This document shows positions 42,166-50,953 of a stretch of DNA of 64,000 nt, one piece after another (the first letter of the stretch is position 1; each line of letters starts with the position of its first letter). Source of the DNA: Clostridiales bacterium (lineage in GTDB: Bacteria > Bacillota > Clostridia > Christensenellales > Borkfalkiaceae); assembly GCA_022508285.1 (NCBI GenBank), contig JAFLVN010000002.1, positions 1 to 64,000 of the forward strand, in the 5' to 3' direction. The notes below the pieces were generated by a model. The model was not told the DNA's origin. It saw only the letters and a program-made list of their open reading frames with translations, and did no database searches. The position numbers and the translations under genes were made by a program.

Positions 42166-44412
42166 TTACTTTTTCTTACGTTTTTTAAGGCTCTTGCCTT
42201 TAATCATAAGTGAAATACCTTTAAAATAATGACCGTTCAGAATTTGCAAAAAGCCTTCGGTGCGTGTTGAATCGAATGCGGCAAACTGTGCGACGGTTTT
42301 TACAGGCGAGTATCTGAGTGTGCCGACCTGCATGGGATTTTTGCGCATAAAGTAAAGCGCTGCTTTAACAAAGCCTCTTACAAGAAGCGCCTTGGAGTTT
42401 TTAAGCTCGCCGAATGGCGTTGAGAGCTCCGCTATCACTCTGCCCCGCTTGTTGCGCTTGATTTCGGGGAGGACCGGCTCGTTTTGAGGGGGCTCGTCGG
42501 CGGGGACATACGCACTGTTGCCTGATATATCTATTTGTGAAATGTATACGATATCTTGACTGCTTTGGGCTAAACGTATTGAGTATTCGCCCGATACTAT
42601 GACCTTTTTACGGGTTATAACGTCGTACGACGAGAATGTATTTTCTGTAAAAGGAATAAACACTTCCCTGCTATCTCCCGCCGCTAAAAATACTTTTTCA
42701 AAGCCTGCAAGCACGGGAGAAATTGAGTTCGCCTGGGCGGGAAATTCAATATAAATCTGCGGAATTTCCGCACCGCCATAACTGCCTGTGTTCGTTACTG
42801 TGAACCGTACTCCCTTTATATCGGCAACAGGCTGCGAATAGGTGAAATTTGTATAACTTAAGCCGTATCCGAAGGGATATTTTGCCGAAACGTTTTGCGA
42901 AAGATAATATCTGTAGCCGACGGAACAACCCTCGGCGTACACCGTGTAGTACTCGTTTTGATTGAAATATTTTACCGACGGAAGCTCATCGGGGGTATTG
43001 AAAAAGCTTTCGGCAAGTCTGCCAGAGGGGTTTACTTTTCCGCATACGATATCGGCGGCGGCACGTGTGCTGCCCTCGCCCGAAAGTCCGAGGTACAAAA
43101 GCGCATTTAAATTTCTATCCCACGAGGTGTCTATCGCTCCGCCGCTTGTGAGCAGCACTACAACCTTTTTACCTGTTTTTTGCAGGGACGTTACCAAGTT
43201 TATCTGTTCTTGGGGAAGGTACAGACTGCTTTTGTCCTGCCCTTCGGTGTCGCCCTCGTACATGGCGAGGCAGACTATAATTACGTCTGAATTTTCAATC
43301 AGGCGCAGTGCCTTTTGATTGAGTTTTTTATAGCCGCCTATAAAGCCTGTGACGGTGCATACCTTGGCTATTTCGGATAGAAAGCCGATATCTTCACTCT
43401 GATGAACGTGGGACGAGCCGCCGCCCTGTACGGGCGCATTTTTTGCCGCCTCGCCAAACACCGCAACCTTGGTATTTTGCGCAAGGGGAAGTACGCCGTC
43501 ATTCTTTAAAAGCACAATACTCTCGCATGCCGCCCTGTATGCCGTTTCGGCGTGTTTTGCCGCATCGTATTGAGTTTTCTGCGGCTTGGGGCGGGATGAC
43601 GCCGTTTTAAGGTGTACCTCGCACGCTTCGATTTCCTCGCCCGAAAGCTCGCCGCTTTCATACGCTTTTACAAGTATATCGCATGACACGGCACAGGCAG
43701 GCATCTCCAAATCAGCCCCCGCCTTTACGGATTTAACCCTATCGTAAGTGCCGCCCCAGTCGGAGATAACGAGACCTTTAAATCCCCATTCACCCCGTAA
43801 TATGCCTTGAATAAGCTCTCTGCTTTCATTGCAGTACGTGCCGTTGAGCTTGTTGTACGAGGTCATAATTGCTGCAGGAGCGGAATTTTTTACGATGGTT
43901 TCGAAAGCGGGAAGGTACAGCTCATGCAGGGTGCGCTCGGACATGACGCTGTCGCACATGCAGCGGGCGGTTTCCCTGTTATTTGCAACAAAGTGCTTGA
44001 CGCATGCGCCCACGCCCGTGGACTGAACGCCCTCTACAAAGGCTGTGCCGAGCTCGCCCGTAAGGTAGCTGTCCTCGGAAAAGTATTCGAAATTCCTGCC
44101 GTTGTAGGGGCAACGTTTTATGTTTATTGCAGGAGCAAGCAGTATATCCACGCCGTAGGCAGCCGCTTCCTCGCCCATACATCGGGCGACTTCGTACACG
44201 AGACTGCGGTTAAAGCTGCATGCAAGAGCAGAGTGTGCGGGGAAAGACGTGGCGGGAAGTGAGTCCTTCAAACCGAGGCTGTCGCCTCCGTCGCCCTGAA
44301 CCCTGAGCCCTGCCGGACCGTCGGCAAAGCGTAAATCGCCCGCCTCCCAAAAGTTTTTGCCTGTGATATATTCCGCCATACTGCGGATTGTACTAACATT
44401 ATACTTATTCAT
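42166..44412 (-). CDS. Glycoside hydrolase family 3 (beta-glucosidase-like)
   Basis: A 748-aa enzyme from ATG 44412; a TTG three codons upstream (44421) is an alternative, and neither has an SD. Order: (beta/alpha)8 barrel with FADGPAGLR, LLAPAINIKRCPYNGRNFEYFSEDSYL, VKHFVANNRE and the nucleophile Asp in LVISDWGGTYD; a second alpha/beta domain with VAVFGEAAKNAPVQGGGSSHV; and a C-terminal fibronectin-III-like domain beginning at YPFGYGLSYTNF. There is no signal peptide, so it acts on imported oligosaccharides. Substrate specificity is uncertain. It heads a cluster of three hydrolases and an ATP-grasp gene. Confidence 0.93.
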   Translation of the reverse strand: MNKYNVSTIRSMAEYITGKNFWEAGDLRFADGPAGLRVQGDGGDSLGLKDSLPATSFPAHSALACSFNRSLVYEVARCMGEEAAAYGVDILLAPAINIKRCPYNGRNFEYFSEDSYLTGELGTAFVEGVQSTGVGACVKHFVANNRETARCMCDSVMSERTLHELYLPAFETIVKNSAPAAIMTSYNKLNGTYCNESRELIQGILRGEWGFKGLVISDWGGTYDRVKSVKAGADLEMPACAVSCDILVKAYESGELSGEEIEACEVHLKTASSRPKPQKTQYDAAKHAETAYRAACESIVLLKNDGVLPLAQNTKVAVFGEAAKNAPVQGGGSSHVHQSEDIGFLSEIAKVCTVTGFIGGYKKLNQKALRLIENSDVIIVCLAMYEGDTEGQDKSSLYLPQEQINLVTSLQKTGKKVVVLLTSGGAIDTSWDRNLNALLYLGLSGEGSTRAAADIVCGKVNPSGRLAESFFNTPDELPSVKYFNQNEYYTVYAEGCSVGYRYYLSQNVSAKYPFGYGLSYTNFTYSQPVADIKGVRFTVTNTGSYGGAEIPQIYIEFPAQANSISPVLAGFEKVFLAAGDSREVFIPFTENTFSSYDVITRKKVIVSGEYSIRLAQSSQDIVYISQIDISGNSAYVPADEPPQNEPVLPEIKRNKRGRVIAELSTPFGELKNSKALLVRGFVKAALYFMRKNPMQVGTLRYSPVKTVAQFAAFDSTRTEGFLQILNGHYFKGISLMIKGKSLKKRKKK

Positions 44413-44433
44413 AGTTATCAATACTTAGCTTGT

Positions 44434-44462
44434 ATTTTACCATATTTTAACTTTTTTTGCAA
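44434..44462 (-). promoter_or_regulatory. Promoter of the GH3-lipase-esterase-ATP-grasp cluster
   Basis: On the minus strand TTGCAA (44457-44462), 17 bases, TAAAAT (44434-44439). The leader to the ATG would be about 15 nt with no SD. No catabolite (cre) box was recognised. Confidence 0.65.
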
Positions 44463-44476
44463 TAGGCGTGAGCAAT

Positions 44477-44510
44477 AAAAAATGGCGGGTAGTTGTACCC
44501 GCCATTTTTT
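44477..44510. terminator. Intrinsic terminator of the DUF378 gene (symmetrical)
   Basis: A 14-bp perfect stem AAAAAATGGCGGGT / ACCCGCCATTTTTT (44477-44490, 44497-44510) with a 6-nt loop. T-runs occur on both strands. On the minus strand it directly follows the DUF378 gene. Confidence 0.85.
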
Positions 44511-44512
44511 TA

Positions 44513-44773
44513 TTAAACGTTCTGTTCGCTTCTGCGAGCTTCTCTCTCTTCCTCGTCGCGCATGGCAAGCCTTAATCCGTGACCGGAGATGATAGGCGAT
44601 ATGATAAGCCAGATTGCCGCAAGGGTTATAAGCGAGTAGATTATGATAGAGCCCACGCTGCGGGGTCCCATAAATACCCAGCTTACAAGGTTGAAGTTGA
44701 ATATGCCGTAGAGTCCCCAGTTCAGAGCTCCCACAAGCACAAGTACGTAAGAAATAATGTTTGCAATAACCAT
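44513..44773 (-). CDS. DUF378-family small membrane protein
   Basis: An 86-aa protein from ATG 44773 (SD AAGGAG, 7 bases); a TTG further up is less likely. It has two transmembrane helices (about 5-25 and 44-64) with the DUF378 hallmark VLVLVGALNWGLYGIFNFNLV, and a charged Glu/Arg-rich tail. Function is unknown. It is divergent from the membrane protein gene at 44859. Confidence 0.85.
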   Translation of the reverse strand: MVIANIISYVLVLVGALNWGLYGIFNFNLVSWVFMGPRSVGSIIIYSLITLAAIWLIISPIISGHGLRLAMRDEEEREARRSEQNV

Positions 44774-44823
44774 ATTAATTCTCCTTACACTCAAGTATGG
44801 ACGATATGGTAAAATTTATACTC

Positions 44824-44852
44824 TTGACAACGGCATAAGTATATTATATAAT
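44824..44852 (+). promoter_or_regulatory. Consensus promoter placed for a leaderless mRNA
   Basis: TTGACA (44824-44829), 17 bases, TATAAT (44847-44852), both perfect. The ATG of the next gene starts 6 bases after the -10, exactly where transcription should begin. No SD is present. Confidence 0.8.
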
Positions 44853-44858
44853 TTGGAT

Positions 44859-46298
44859 ATGGAAAAGAATAAAAGCGCAGAACGGGCGCTGGGAGCGTTT
44901 ACGGGCATATTGCTTGCGATATCGCTTGTACTTACTTTTACCGTTTCGGACTATTACATATTTGATAAATTTACCACGTACAATCCGCTGTTTATTATCT
45001 GTCAATGGATTAAAAAAGCGGGGCTACTTTTGTTGCCGCTTGCGGCTTTTTTAAAAAAGCGTAGCTGTGCCGACATCGCAAAGTATCTCTTGCCGGTGTT
45101 CATTATAATATCGCTGTTTACATACGGGAGTTTCTTCGATATCACCATGATGAACGAGGGTGTTGAATCTGCCGAAAACGTATATGCGAGCATAAACGAG
45201 TTTATCCCCAAATCGTGGCACATGATACTCTTTTTTGTAGAGAGCGAGTTCATGCTCGGCGCATGTGCCCTGCTGTTTATCAAGGACGGATTTAAGGTTG
45301 AAGCGAAATCTTTCAGATTTTTGCCGCTTGCAATACTTGCGGTAACTCCGCTGAATATATTTGAAAACTTTTACAACACAGACCTTTTCGACAACCGTTC
45401 GGACAAATATTTAGAGGGTAACTTTCTGCTCTTTAAAAGTTTTTCTGTGTGGCATTTACTTGTGCTGATTATTCTTATCGCCTTTACGATAGGCTGCTAC
45501 TACTTTTTGCGTAAAAAAGATAGAAAGAAACAGAACGATTATCTGATTGCAATGGCGGTCGTACTGCTCATACAGTACCACAGCAAGGATTCGGTGGTTA
45601 TGGGCGACGGCTACAACGTTTATACCACCATATTTGCGTGCATACCGCTGTTTATCTGCAACATAGGCGTGTACGTTGCCTGCCTTTCGGTATTCTTTAA
45701 AAAGAAAGTGCTGTATGCCATTTCATTCTTCGTGCATGCGGCGGGCGCGGTGTCGGTATTCTTATACTTCGGCGACAAGATTTCAAACTACGGCATATTC
45801 TGCGGATATTCGATACTGTACTTCTCCCTCACCCACTGCCTGCTGTTCGTGCTGTCGATATTGCCGACGGCGCTCGGTCACTATAAATTCAGACCCAAGG
45901 ACGCAATTGTTCCGCTTATATATTACTGCATGGTTATTGTGGTTGCGGCGGTATCGAGCGCGCTCGTGACCTCGGCTTCGATGGAATTTTCGTACGGCGG
46001 CTACACCCTCGGCGAGAGCGAATGGCTGTACCCCAACTATGCGTTTACACAGAACAATCCCCTGCCCATACCCGAGCCCGTACTGCCAATAACGATATGG
46101 CGGTGCGAGATGAATATTGCATATCTTATTATTCTTTATGCGGTATACGTTGGTTTGTTCTATGCGTTGAACGGCGCATATTACGCATTCCTTGCGATAC
46201 GCAGGCGTGTGCTTAAGCCGGCAACCGCTCCTGCGGCTGAGCCTTACGGCGAGATACAAGCCGAAGCGGCTACTACAGAAGATGAAGATAATGTGTAA
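44859..46298 (+). CDS. Polytopic membrane protein, unknown function
   Basis: A 479-aa protein beginning MEKNKSAERALGAFTGILL. About ten to eleven hydrophobic segments are spread from residue 13 to about 450, followed by an acidic cytoplasmic tail rich in Ala and Glu. No transporter or enzyme motif was recognised. The ATG at 44859 is chosen because a perfect promoter ends just 6 bases before it; a longer upstream frame would start within the promoter. It appears to be transcribed alone and ends at the terminator shared with the Na/Pi transporter gene. Confidence 0.8.
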   Translation: MEKNKSAERALGAFTGILLAISLVLTFTVSDYYIFDKFTTYNPLFIICQWIKKAGLLLLPLAAFLKKRSCADIAKYLLPVFIIISLFTYGSFFDITMMNEGVESAENVYASINEFIPKSWHMILFFVESEFMLGACALLFIKDGFKVEAKSFRFLPLAILAVTPLNIFENFYNTDLFDNRSDKYLEGNFLLFKSFSVWHLLVLIILIAFTIGCYYFLRKKDRKKQNDYLIAMAVVLLIQYHSKDSVVMGDGYNVYTTIFACIPLFICNIGVYVACLSVFFKKKVLYAISFFVHAAGAVSVFLYFGDKISNYGIFCGYSILYFSLTHCLLFVLSILPTALGHYKFRPKDAIVPLIYYCMVIVVAAVSSALVTSASMEFSYGGYTLGESEWLYPNYAFTQNNPLPIPEPVLPITIWRCEMNIAYLIILYAVYVGLFYALNGAYYAFLAIRRRVLKPATAPAAEPYGEIQAEAATTEDEDNV

Positions 46299-46326
46299 AA
46301 AATGCTTTGATTAAACGGAACGTTTA

Positions 46327-46362
46327 CGGCGGTGCGATAAATTATCGCACCGCCGCTTGTTC
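46327..46362. terminator. Intrinsic terminator between convergent genes
   Basis: A 14-bp perfect stem CGGCGGTGCGATAA / TTATCGCACCGCCG (46327-46340, 46342-46355) with a one-base centre (likely opening to a small loop), then CTTGTTCTATTT on the plus strand. It serves the membrane protein gene (plus) and the Na/Pi gene (minus). Confidence 0.8.
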
Positions 46363-46371
46363 TATTTATAG

Positions 46372-48147
46372 TTAAAATTCACTCGGTTTAGAAGCTAACT
46401 TTGTACGGGGAGCATAATCTTTAACGGAATTAGCGATATTCGTCATATGGTCGCCGATACGCTCCATATTGAGTGCAAGCTGTAGGAACACAGCGCCGGC
46501 TTCGGGTGTGCACCTGTTCTCGTTGAGGCGGCGCAGGTGTGACTTCTGCATCTGAGCGCACATATCGTCGGTTGCCTGCTCTTCGGCAAGAACTTTTTTC
46601 ATATGAACAAGGGTAATTTCCGAAAAAGTCATTTCCACATATTTGTAGAGTTCGGTGAGGTGCAAATCCATTTCACGGATTTCGGCTTCGGCGTGCTCGG
46701 AGAAAACAAGTTTATCCTTTATTACCGTTTGCGCATACTCCACTATGTTTTCCGCATAGTCGCCTATACGCTCCATGTCGCTGGTTACGTGGTAGAAGGA
46801 CGAAAGCTTTTTTTCGTCCGTCTGTGACAGCTCTTCGAGCGAGAGCTTGACGAGGTACGAGGATATATAGCGGTTATATTCGTTTATGTGCTTTTCGTGT
46901 TCGTTGAAGATATCTATCTGCGATATATCGCCCGAAAGAAGCATGTCGAGGGCGAGCTTGTAGTTGGCAAAGGCGAGCTTGCCCATCTTTATAATCTGCT
47001 TTCTCGCCTGACCTATTGCGATTGCGGGAGTTTTTAAAAGACGGATATCCAGCGTTTCGTCCTCCTCTCCGCTGCCGCTCTGCGCACCCTTTTTATCGCG
47101 CACGACAAACTCGGCGAGCTTGACGAGCCATTTTTGGAAAGGCAACAACAGCGCCGTAGTTACAATGTTAAAGAACATATGGAACACTGCTATCTGAATT
47201 GCGGAATTGGGGATAAAAGACTCTAAAAAGTTTGCAAGCCCCACGCTTACGGCAGAGAAAGAGAGCGGAATTATAAATATGATACCGCCGATTAGGTTGA
47301 ACGAGAAGTGAACGAACGCCGTGCGCCTTGCGTTTACACTGGTGCCGAGAGAGGACAAAAGTGCGACTGCGCAAGTACCGAGGTTAGTGCCGAGAATTAC
47401 GAACATGGCAAACTGCATGTCTACCACTCCCGCCGTAGCAAGCGACATTACTATTGCCGTTACCGCCGCCGAGGACTGCACAAGTCCAGTTAACGCAGCG
47501 CCGAGCAGGAATAATACTGGTATCTGCCAAGTGAGATTTCCTCCCGCTCCCCCGATTGCTCTGAACATATCTTTAACCACGCCCGCTATTTTGGGATTGG
47601 CGTTCTCGTCTAAAAGAGACGACATCGAGCCGGACATAGTGTGCATGCCAATAAAGATAAGCCCGAGCCCGGCAAAAATCATACCGATATACTTTATAAT
47701 GTCACGCTTGCCGAACATATTCATGAGTACGCCGACAAGTGCGAGGCAGGCAAACACCGAAGCGGTTTGAATACCGCTGCCCGTAGTGGAAATTGCCGTT
47801 ATAAACGCCGTAATGGTTGTGCCGATGTTTGCACCCATTATTACGGAAACAGCCTGCGTTAAGGTCATAAGTCCGACGTTAACGAAACCGACTATCATTA
47901 CGGTAGTAGCACCCGAACTCGTTACAAGCGCTGTTACGGCTGCGCCTGTTCCCACGCCGATAAAGCGGTTTTTTGTAGCCTTTGCCATAAGGCGGCGCAT
48001 ATGCTTGCCCGCAGCCCTTTCAAGGTTATGACCCATCATGTGTATGCCGAGCATGAGCGCCGCTATTCCGCCTAAAAGCAGAAGGAAGTTATTAATAATT
48101 ATTAGTACTTCGTTAGTACCGAGCGTAGCCAAAAGAGCTGAACTCAT
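46372..48147 (-). CDS. Na/Pi cotransporter family protein with PhoU-like tail
   Basis: A 591-aa protein. The N-terminal membrane part (about 10-355) contains two inverted Na/Pi cotransporter repeats with the QSSAAVTA-type motif: first TSSGATTVMIVGFVNVGL, second VQSSAAVTAIVMSL. The cytoplasmic C-terminal half (about 370-580) is an all-helical PhoU-like domain with DMERIGDYAENIVEYA and NMERIGDHMTNIA. Such proteins import phosphate with sodium or take part in phosphate sensing. The SD is weak (GAGAG). A promoter lies at 48193-48222. Confidence 0.93.
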   Translation of the reverse strand: MSSALLATLGTNEVLIIINNFLLLLGGIAALMLGIHMMGHNLERAAGKHMRRLMAKATKNRFIGVGTGAAVTALVTSSGATTVMIVGFVNVGLMTLTQAVSVIMGANIGTTITAFITAISTTGSGIQTASVFACLALVGVLMNMFGKRDIIKYIGMIFAGLGLIFIGMHTMSGSMSSLLDENANPKIAGVVKDMFRAIGGAGGNLTWQIPVLFLLGAALTGLVQSSAAVTAIVMSLATAGVVDMQFAMFVILGTNLGTCAVALLSSLGTSVNARRTAFVHFSFNLIGGIIFIIPLSFSAVSVGLANFLESFIPNSAIQIAVFHMFFNIVTTALLLPFQKWLVKLAEFVVRDKKGAQSGSGEEDETLDIRLLKTPAIAIGQARKQIIKMGKLAFANYKLALDMLLSGDISQIDIFNEHEKHINEYNRYISSYLVKLSLEELSQTDEKKLSSFYHVTSDMERIGDYAENIVEYAQTVIKDKLVFSEHAEAEIREMDLHLTELYKYVEMTFSEITLVHMKKVLAEEQATDDMCAQMQKSHLRRLNENRCTPEAGAVFLQLALNMERIGDHMTNIANSVKDYAPRTKLASKPSEF

Positions 48148-48192
48148 AAATCACTCTCACGTATTGATTTAAACCTAATTTTCACCAATACT

Positions 48193-48222
48193 ATTGTAAC
48201 AGCAAAACGCAATAAAAGTCAA
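48193..48222 (-). promoter_or_regulatory. Promoter of the Na/Pi transporter gene
   Basis: On the minus strand TTGACT (48217-48222), 18 bases, TACAAT (48193-48198), with a leader of about 40 nt. No Pho-box-like direct repeats were recognised. Confidence 0.6.
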
Positions 48223-48245
48223 ATGAAATTTTTACAGTTTAACGA

Positions 48246-48274
48246 TTGCAATTTGCAAAGAATTATTTTAAAAT
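48246..48274 (+). promoter_or_regulatory. trmL promoter placed for a leaderless mRNA
   Basis: TTGCAA (48246-48251), 17 bases, TAAAAT (48269-48274). The ATG of trmL is 6 bases after the -10 and there is no SD. Confidence 0.65.
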
Positions 48275-48280
48275 GGTGTC

Positions 48281-48772
48281 ATGTTTAACGTAGTGTTAGT
48301 TGAGCCGGAAATTCCGCAGAATACCGGAAATATTGTAAGAACCTGCGCCGCCACAGGCGCAAAATTGCACCTTGTGCGCCCGCTCGGGTTTGAAGTATCC
48401 GATAAGTATTTAAAGCGTGCGGGGCTGGATTATTGGAGCGAGGTGGAAATTTTTTACTACGACGGCATCGAAGAAGTTTTTGCAAAATTCCCCCACTCCC
48501 GCTTTTTCTTTTTCACTACCAAAGGGCTGAAAAGGCATTCGGACGCTGAGTTAGCCGAGGGCGACTTTCTCGTGTTCGGCAAGGAAAGCAAGGGATTGCC
48601 CGAAGAGCTGCTTAAAAATAATAGAGAAAACTGCCTGCGCATTCCAATGATCGGCGAAACGAGAAGTTTAAACCTTTCGAATTCGGTTGCAATAGCCGTT
48701 TACGAGGGGCTGCGGCAGCTCGATTTTGAGGGCTTTAAGACCGAGGGGCAGCTACATAATTTAAAGTGGTAA
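48281..48772 (+). CDS. trmL: tRNA (cytidine/uridine-34-2'-O)-methyltransferase TrmL
   Basis: A 163-aa SPOUT (trefoil-knot) methyltransferase that methylates the wobble ribose of tRNA-Leu isoacceptors. It starts MFNVVLVEPEIPQNTGNIVRTC and has LHLVRPLGFEVSDKYLKRAGLDYW, FGKESKGLPEELL and the knot sequence RIPMIGETRSLNLSNSVAIA. The length is standard. There is no SD; the promoter geometry suggests a leaderless transcript. rdgB follows with its own promoter. Confidence 0.95.
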   Translation: MFNVVLVEPEIPQNTGNIVRTCAATGAKLHLVRPLGFEVSDKYLKRAGLDYWSEVEIFYYDGIEEVFAKFPHSRFFFFTTKGLKRHSDAELAEGDFLVFGKESKGLPEELLKNNRENCLRIPMIGETRSLNLSNSVAIAVYEGLRQLDFEGFKTEGQLHNLKW

Positions 48773-48776
48773 TCCC

Positions 48777-48805
48777 TTTACTTTTTCGGCAATATATACT
48801 ATAAT
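48777..48805 (+). promoter_or_regulatory. rdgB promoter placed for a leaderless mRNA
   Basis: TTTACT (48777-48782), 17 bases, TATAAT (48800-48805, perfect). The rdgB ATG is 6 bases after the -10; no SD is present. Confidence 0.7.
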
Positions 48806-48811
48806 AAATAT

Positions 48812-49381
48812 ATGGAACTTAAACGAATTGCCGTTGCCACAAGCAATAAGGGTAAGCTTAAGGAAATACGCAATATATTTAAGGGCGTGGAGCTTGTATC
48901 CATGCAGGAATTAGGATTTTGCGACGAAATCGAAGAAACGGGCAAAACCTTCCGTGCAAACGCAAAAATCAAAGCCGAGGTTATTGCAAAGAAGTATAAC
49001 ATTCCCACCCTTGCAGACGATTCGGGACTGTGCGTAGACGGGCTTTGCGGCGCACCCGGAATTTACTCCGCCCGCTTTTCGGGCGAGGGTGAGGCGGCAA
49101 ACCGCAAACTGCTTTTAAAGAGAATGGAGCAAATCGATAACAGAAAGGCTCACTTCGAGTGCGCAGTTTGTCTGTGTTTGCCCGACGGACATACCTACTT
49201 CGGCGAGGGCAAAACGCACGGCAGAATTTTATTCGAGGAGACAGGCACGGGCGGTTTCGGCTACGACAGCCTGTTCTTTTCGGACGATTTGCAGAAGTCG
49301 TTCGGGCTCGCTACCGAGGAAGAGAAAAACTCGGTATCCCACCGCTTCCGTGCGCTTGAGGATTTGAAGAAAAAGATATGA
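48812..49381 (+). CDS. rdgB: XTP/dITP diphosphatase (non-canonical purine NTP pyrophosphatase)
   Basis: A 189-aa housecleaning enzyme of the Ham1/RdgB family that hydrolyses dITP and XTP. It has IAVATSNKGKLKEI at the N-terminus, ADDSGLCVDGLCGAPGIYSARFSG, and GFGYDSLFF with SHRFRALE near the end. The ATG at 48812 lies 6 bases after a perfect -10. The last codons overlap the start of the phosphoesterase gene (ATGA), giving a coupled pair, as in many Firmicutes where rdgB and a YfcE/YsnB-like gene are neighbours. Confidence 0.95.
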   Translation: MELKRIAVATSNKGKLKEIRNIFKGVELVSMQELGFCDEIEETGKTFRANAKIKAEVIAKKYNIPTLADDSGLCVDGLCGAPGIYSARFSGEGEAANRKLLLKRMEQIDNRKAHFECAVCLCLPDGHTYFGEGKTHGRILFEETGTGGFGYDSLFFSDDLQKSFGLATEEEKNSVSHRFRALEDLKKKI

Positions 49382-49860
49382 CAACGATAGTTGTGCTTTC
49401 AGACACCCACGGCAACCGTAGGGATATCGATACGCTGTTTCCCATAATGGAGGAAAGCGACTATATAATTCACCTCGGCGACACTTCGCAGGACGGAAAT
49501 TATATCCGAGCTAAATTTCCACAAAAAACCTATCTTTTAAACGGCAACTGCGACCTTGCAAAATCAGGCGAGGACGAGCTCACTCTACAGATAGAGGGCG
49601 TAAAGATATTTGCCTGCCACGGACATTTGTATTCGGTTAAGAGTACGGCGAAAAAACTTGTAACCCGTGCAAAAGAGCTTGGGTGTTCCGTAGCGCTCTA
49701 CGGGCATACGCATAGCGCCTCGGAGCAGGAAATTGACGGAGTTCTGACTGTCAACCCCGGCACCATGTCGAGATATTCGCATAAAAGTTACTGTTATTTG
49801 GTCATTAACGGCGATAAGGCGGTGGCTAAAACCGTATATTGCAACGAGAGGAATGTATGA
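49378..49860 (+). CDS. YfcE/MJ0936-family metallophosphoesterase
   Basis: A 160-aa calcineurin-like phosphoesterase with all metal motifs: VVLSDTHGN, IIHLGDT, LNGNCD, FACHGH and YGHTHSASE. Members cleave phosphodiesters in vitro; the cellular substrate is unclear. The start overlaps the rdgB stop by 4 bases and its own stop overlaps the next ATG, so three genes form a tightly coupled unit. Confidence 0.92.
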   Translation: MTTIVVLSDTHGNRRDIDTLFPIMEESDYIIHLGDTSQDGNYIRAKFPQKTYLLNGNCDLAKSGEDELTLQIEGVKIFACHGHLYSVKSTAKKLVTRAKELGCSVALYGHTHSASEQEIDGVLTVNPGTMSRYSHKSYCYLVINGDKAVAKTVYCNERNV

Positions 49861-50837
49861 AATTCAAACACGCTTTCCACGTTTTAGTGGATAATTTTTC
49901 GGTCACTTACAAACAGCTTCTGTACCGTTTGGTAATTTTAGTGGTTGCCTTAGGCATTGGCTGGGGCTTGCTTACGCCATTTATAAGGGATTTTATAAAC
50001 TCAGAGGCGCTGAATAACCTTATTTCTGGCGTTCAGAACTTTATACAAAACCTTTTGAAAGGTAATATTGAAGAGCTTTCCGATATCTCGGAAAAAATAA
50101 ACACAGCATATGAGCAGCTTTTAAGTTTGATACAGACGAAAGCTTCGGAATTGGTTCTGACAGCGCTTTTATTGCTTGTGCTGCTGATTGTGGAAAAATG
50201 GTTTACGGGACTTGGCAACTATACGACTGCGGTAATTGTGAACGATAAAATGTCGCTCCGCACCACTTCTCCCTTTATGAGAACGCTCATAAGCCATTTC
50301 AAGGAAGCCGCAATTTATAATCTGATGTACGTTCCGCTCTCCGTTTTATACGATGCAATCGTGGCGGCGGGTCTGTTTGCCGTTCTGTTCTTTATGTTGC
50401 ACGGTATAAAATTCTTCTTTATAAGCGTTTTCCTGTTTGCACTCATCATGGTGCTTGCGGTTGCGGTTAAAATGACCTTTACCTCCGACTGGCTGCCTGC
50501 GCTCGTACGAGGAAAAATGGGAATTAAAAAGTCCTTTGTTTACACGTTCTCACGCAAAAATAAAAATACTTTCAACGTTTTTTCAAACTTTGTAGTTATA
50601 ATTATTCTGATACTTGCCGTAAACGTTATGGCGACGCTGTTTACCTTCGGCGTGGGACTGCTTTTAACCATCCCCGCAAGCTTTGTGATTTTAATCAGCT
50701 TTGAAATGGTCAACTTCTACGACAGGGAAGAGCTGAGATACTTCATCGACAAGAAAACCATAATTAAGCCCGACAAGGAGAGCATTTTAACCAGAGAGCA
50801 GTTTTTCAGAGGTACAGACTCTGATAACCAGCCGTAA
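49857..50837 (+). CDS. Membrane protein, unknown function
   Basis: A 326-aa protein from ATG 49857, with GAGG SD, overlapping the previous stop (ATGA). It has five or six hydrophobic segments (about 24-46, 100-122, 160-183, 186-208, 245-285), a long amphipathic region at 50-98 between the first two, and a charged C-terminal tail. No family was recognised. Coupling to rdgB and the phosphoesterase is positional only. A terminator follows. Confidence 0.75.
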   Translation: MKFKHAFHVLVDNFSVTYKQLLYRLVILVVALGIGWGLLTPFIRDFINSEALNNLISGVQNFIQNLLKGNIEELSDISEKINTAYEQLLSLIQTKASELVLTALLLLVLLIVEKWFTGLGNYTTAVIVNDKMSLRTTSPFMRTLISHFKEAAIYNLMYVPLSVLYDAIVAAGLFAVLFFMLHGIKFFFISVFLFALIMVLAVAVKMTFTSDWLPALVRGKMGIKKSFVYTFSRKNKNTFNVFSNFVVIIILILAVNVMATLFTFGVGLLLTIPASFVILISFEMVNFYDREELRYFIDKKTIIKPDKESILTREQFFRGTDSDNQP

Positions 50838-50866
50838 AACATTTTATTCTTTTTGGATTTTTTCGC

Positions 50867-50897
50867 ATTCCCCCTTTACAAGGGGGAATTTTTTTTA
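50867..50897 (+). terminator. Intrinsic terminator of the rdgB unit
   Basis: A 9-bp stem ATTCCCCCT / AGGGGGAAT (50867-50875, 50881-50889) with a TTACA loop, followed by eight Ts on the plus strand. Confidence 0.9.
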
Positions 50898-50953
50898 TAT
50901 AATTAATTGAGGTATACGTGAGTTTTTCATTGTATAATATATGTGGAGGAAGT

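Noticed and set aside
38477..44412. The esterase/ATP-grasp cluster as a defence or toxin system
   Set aside because: No nuclease, toxin fold, pore or sensing domain is present; the enzymes look metabolic.
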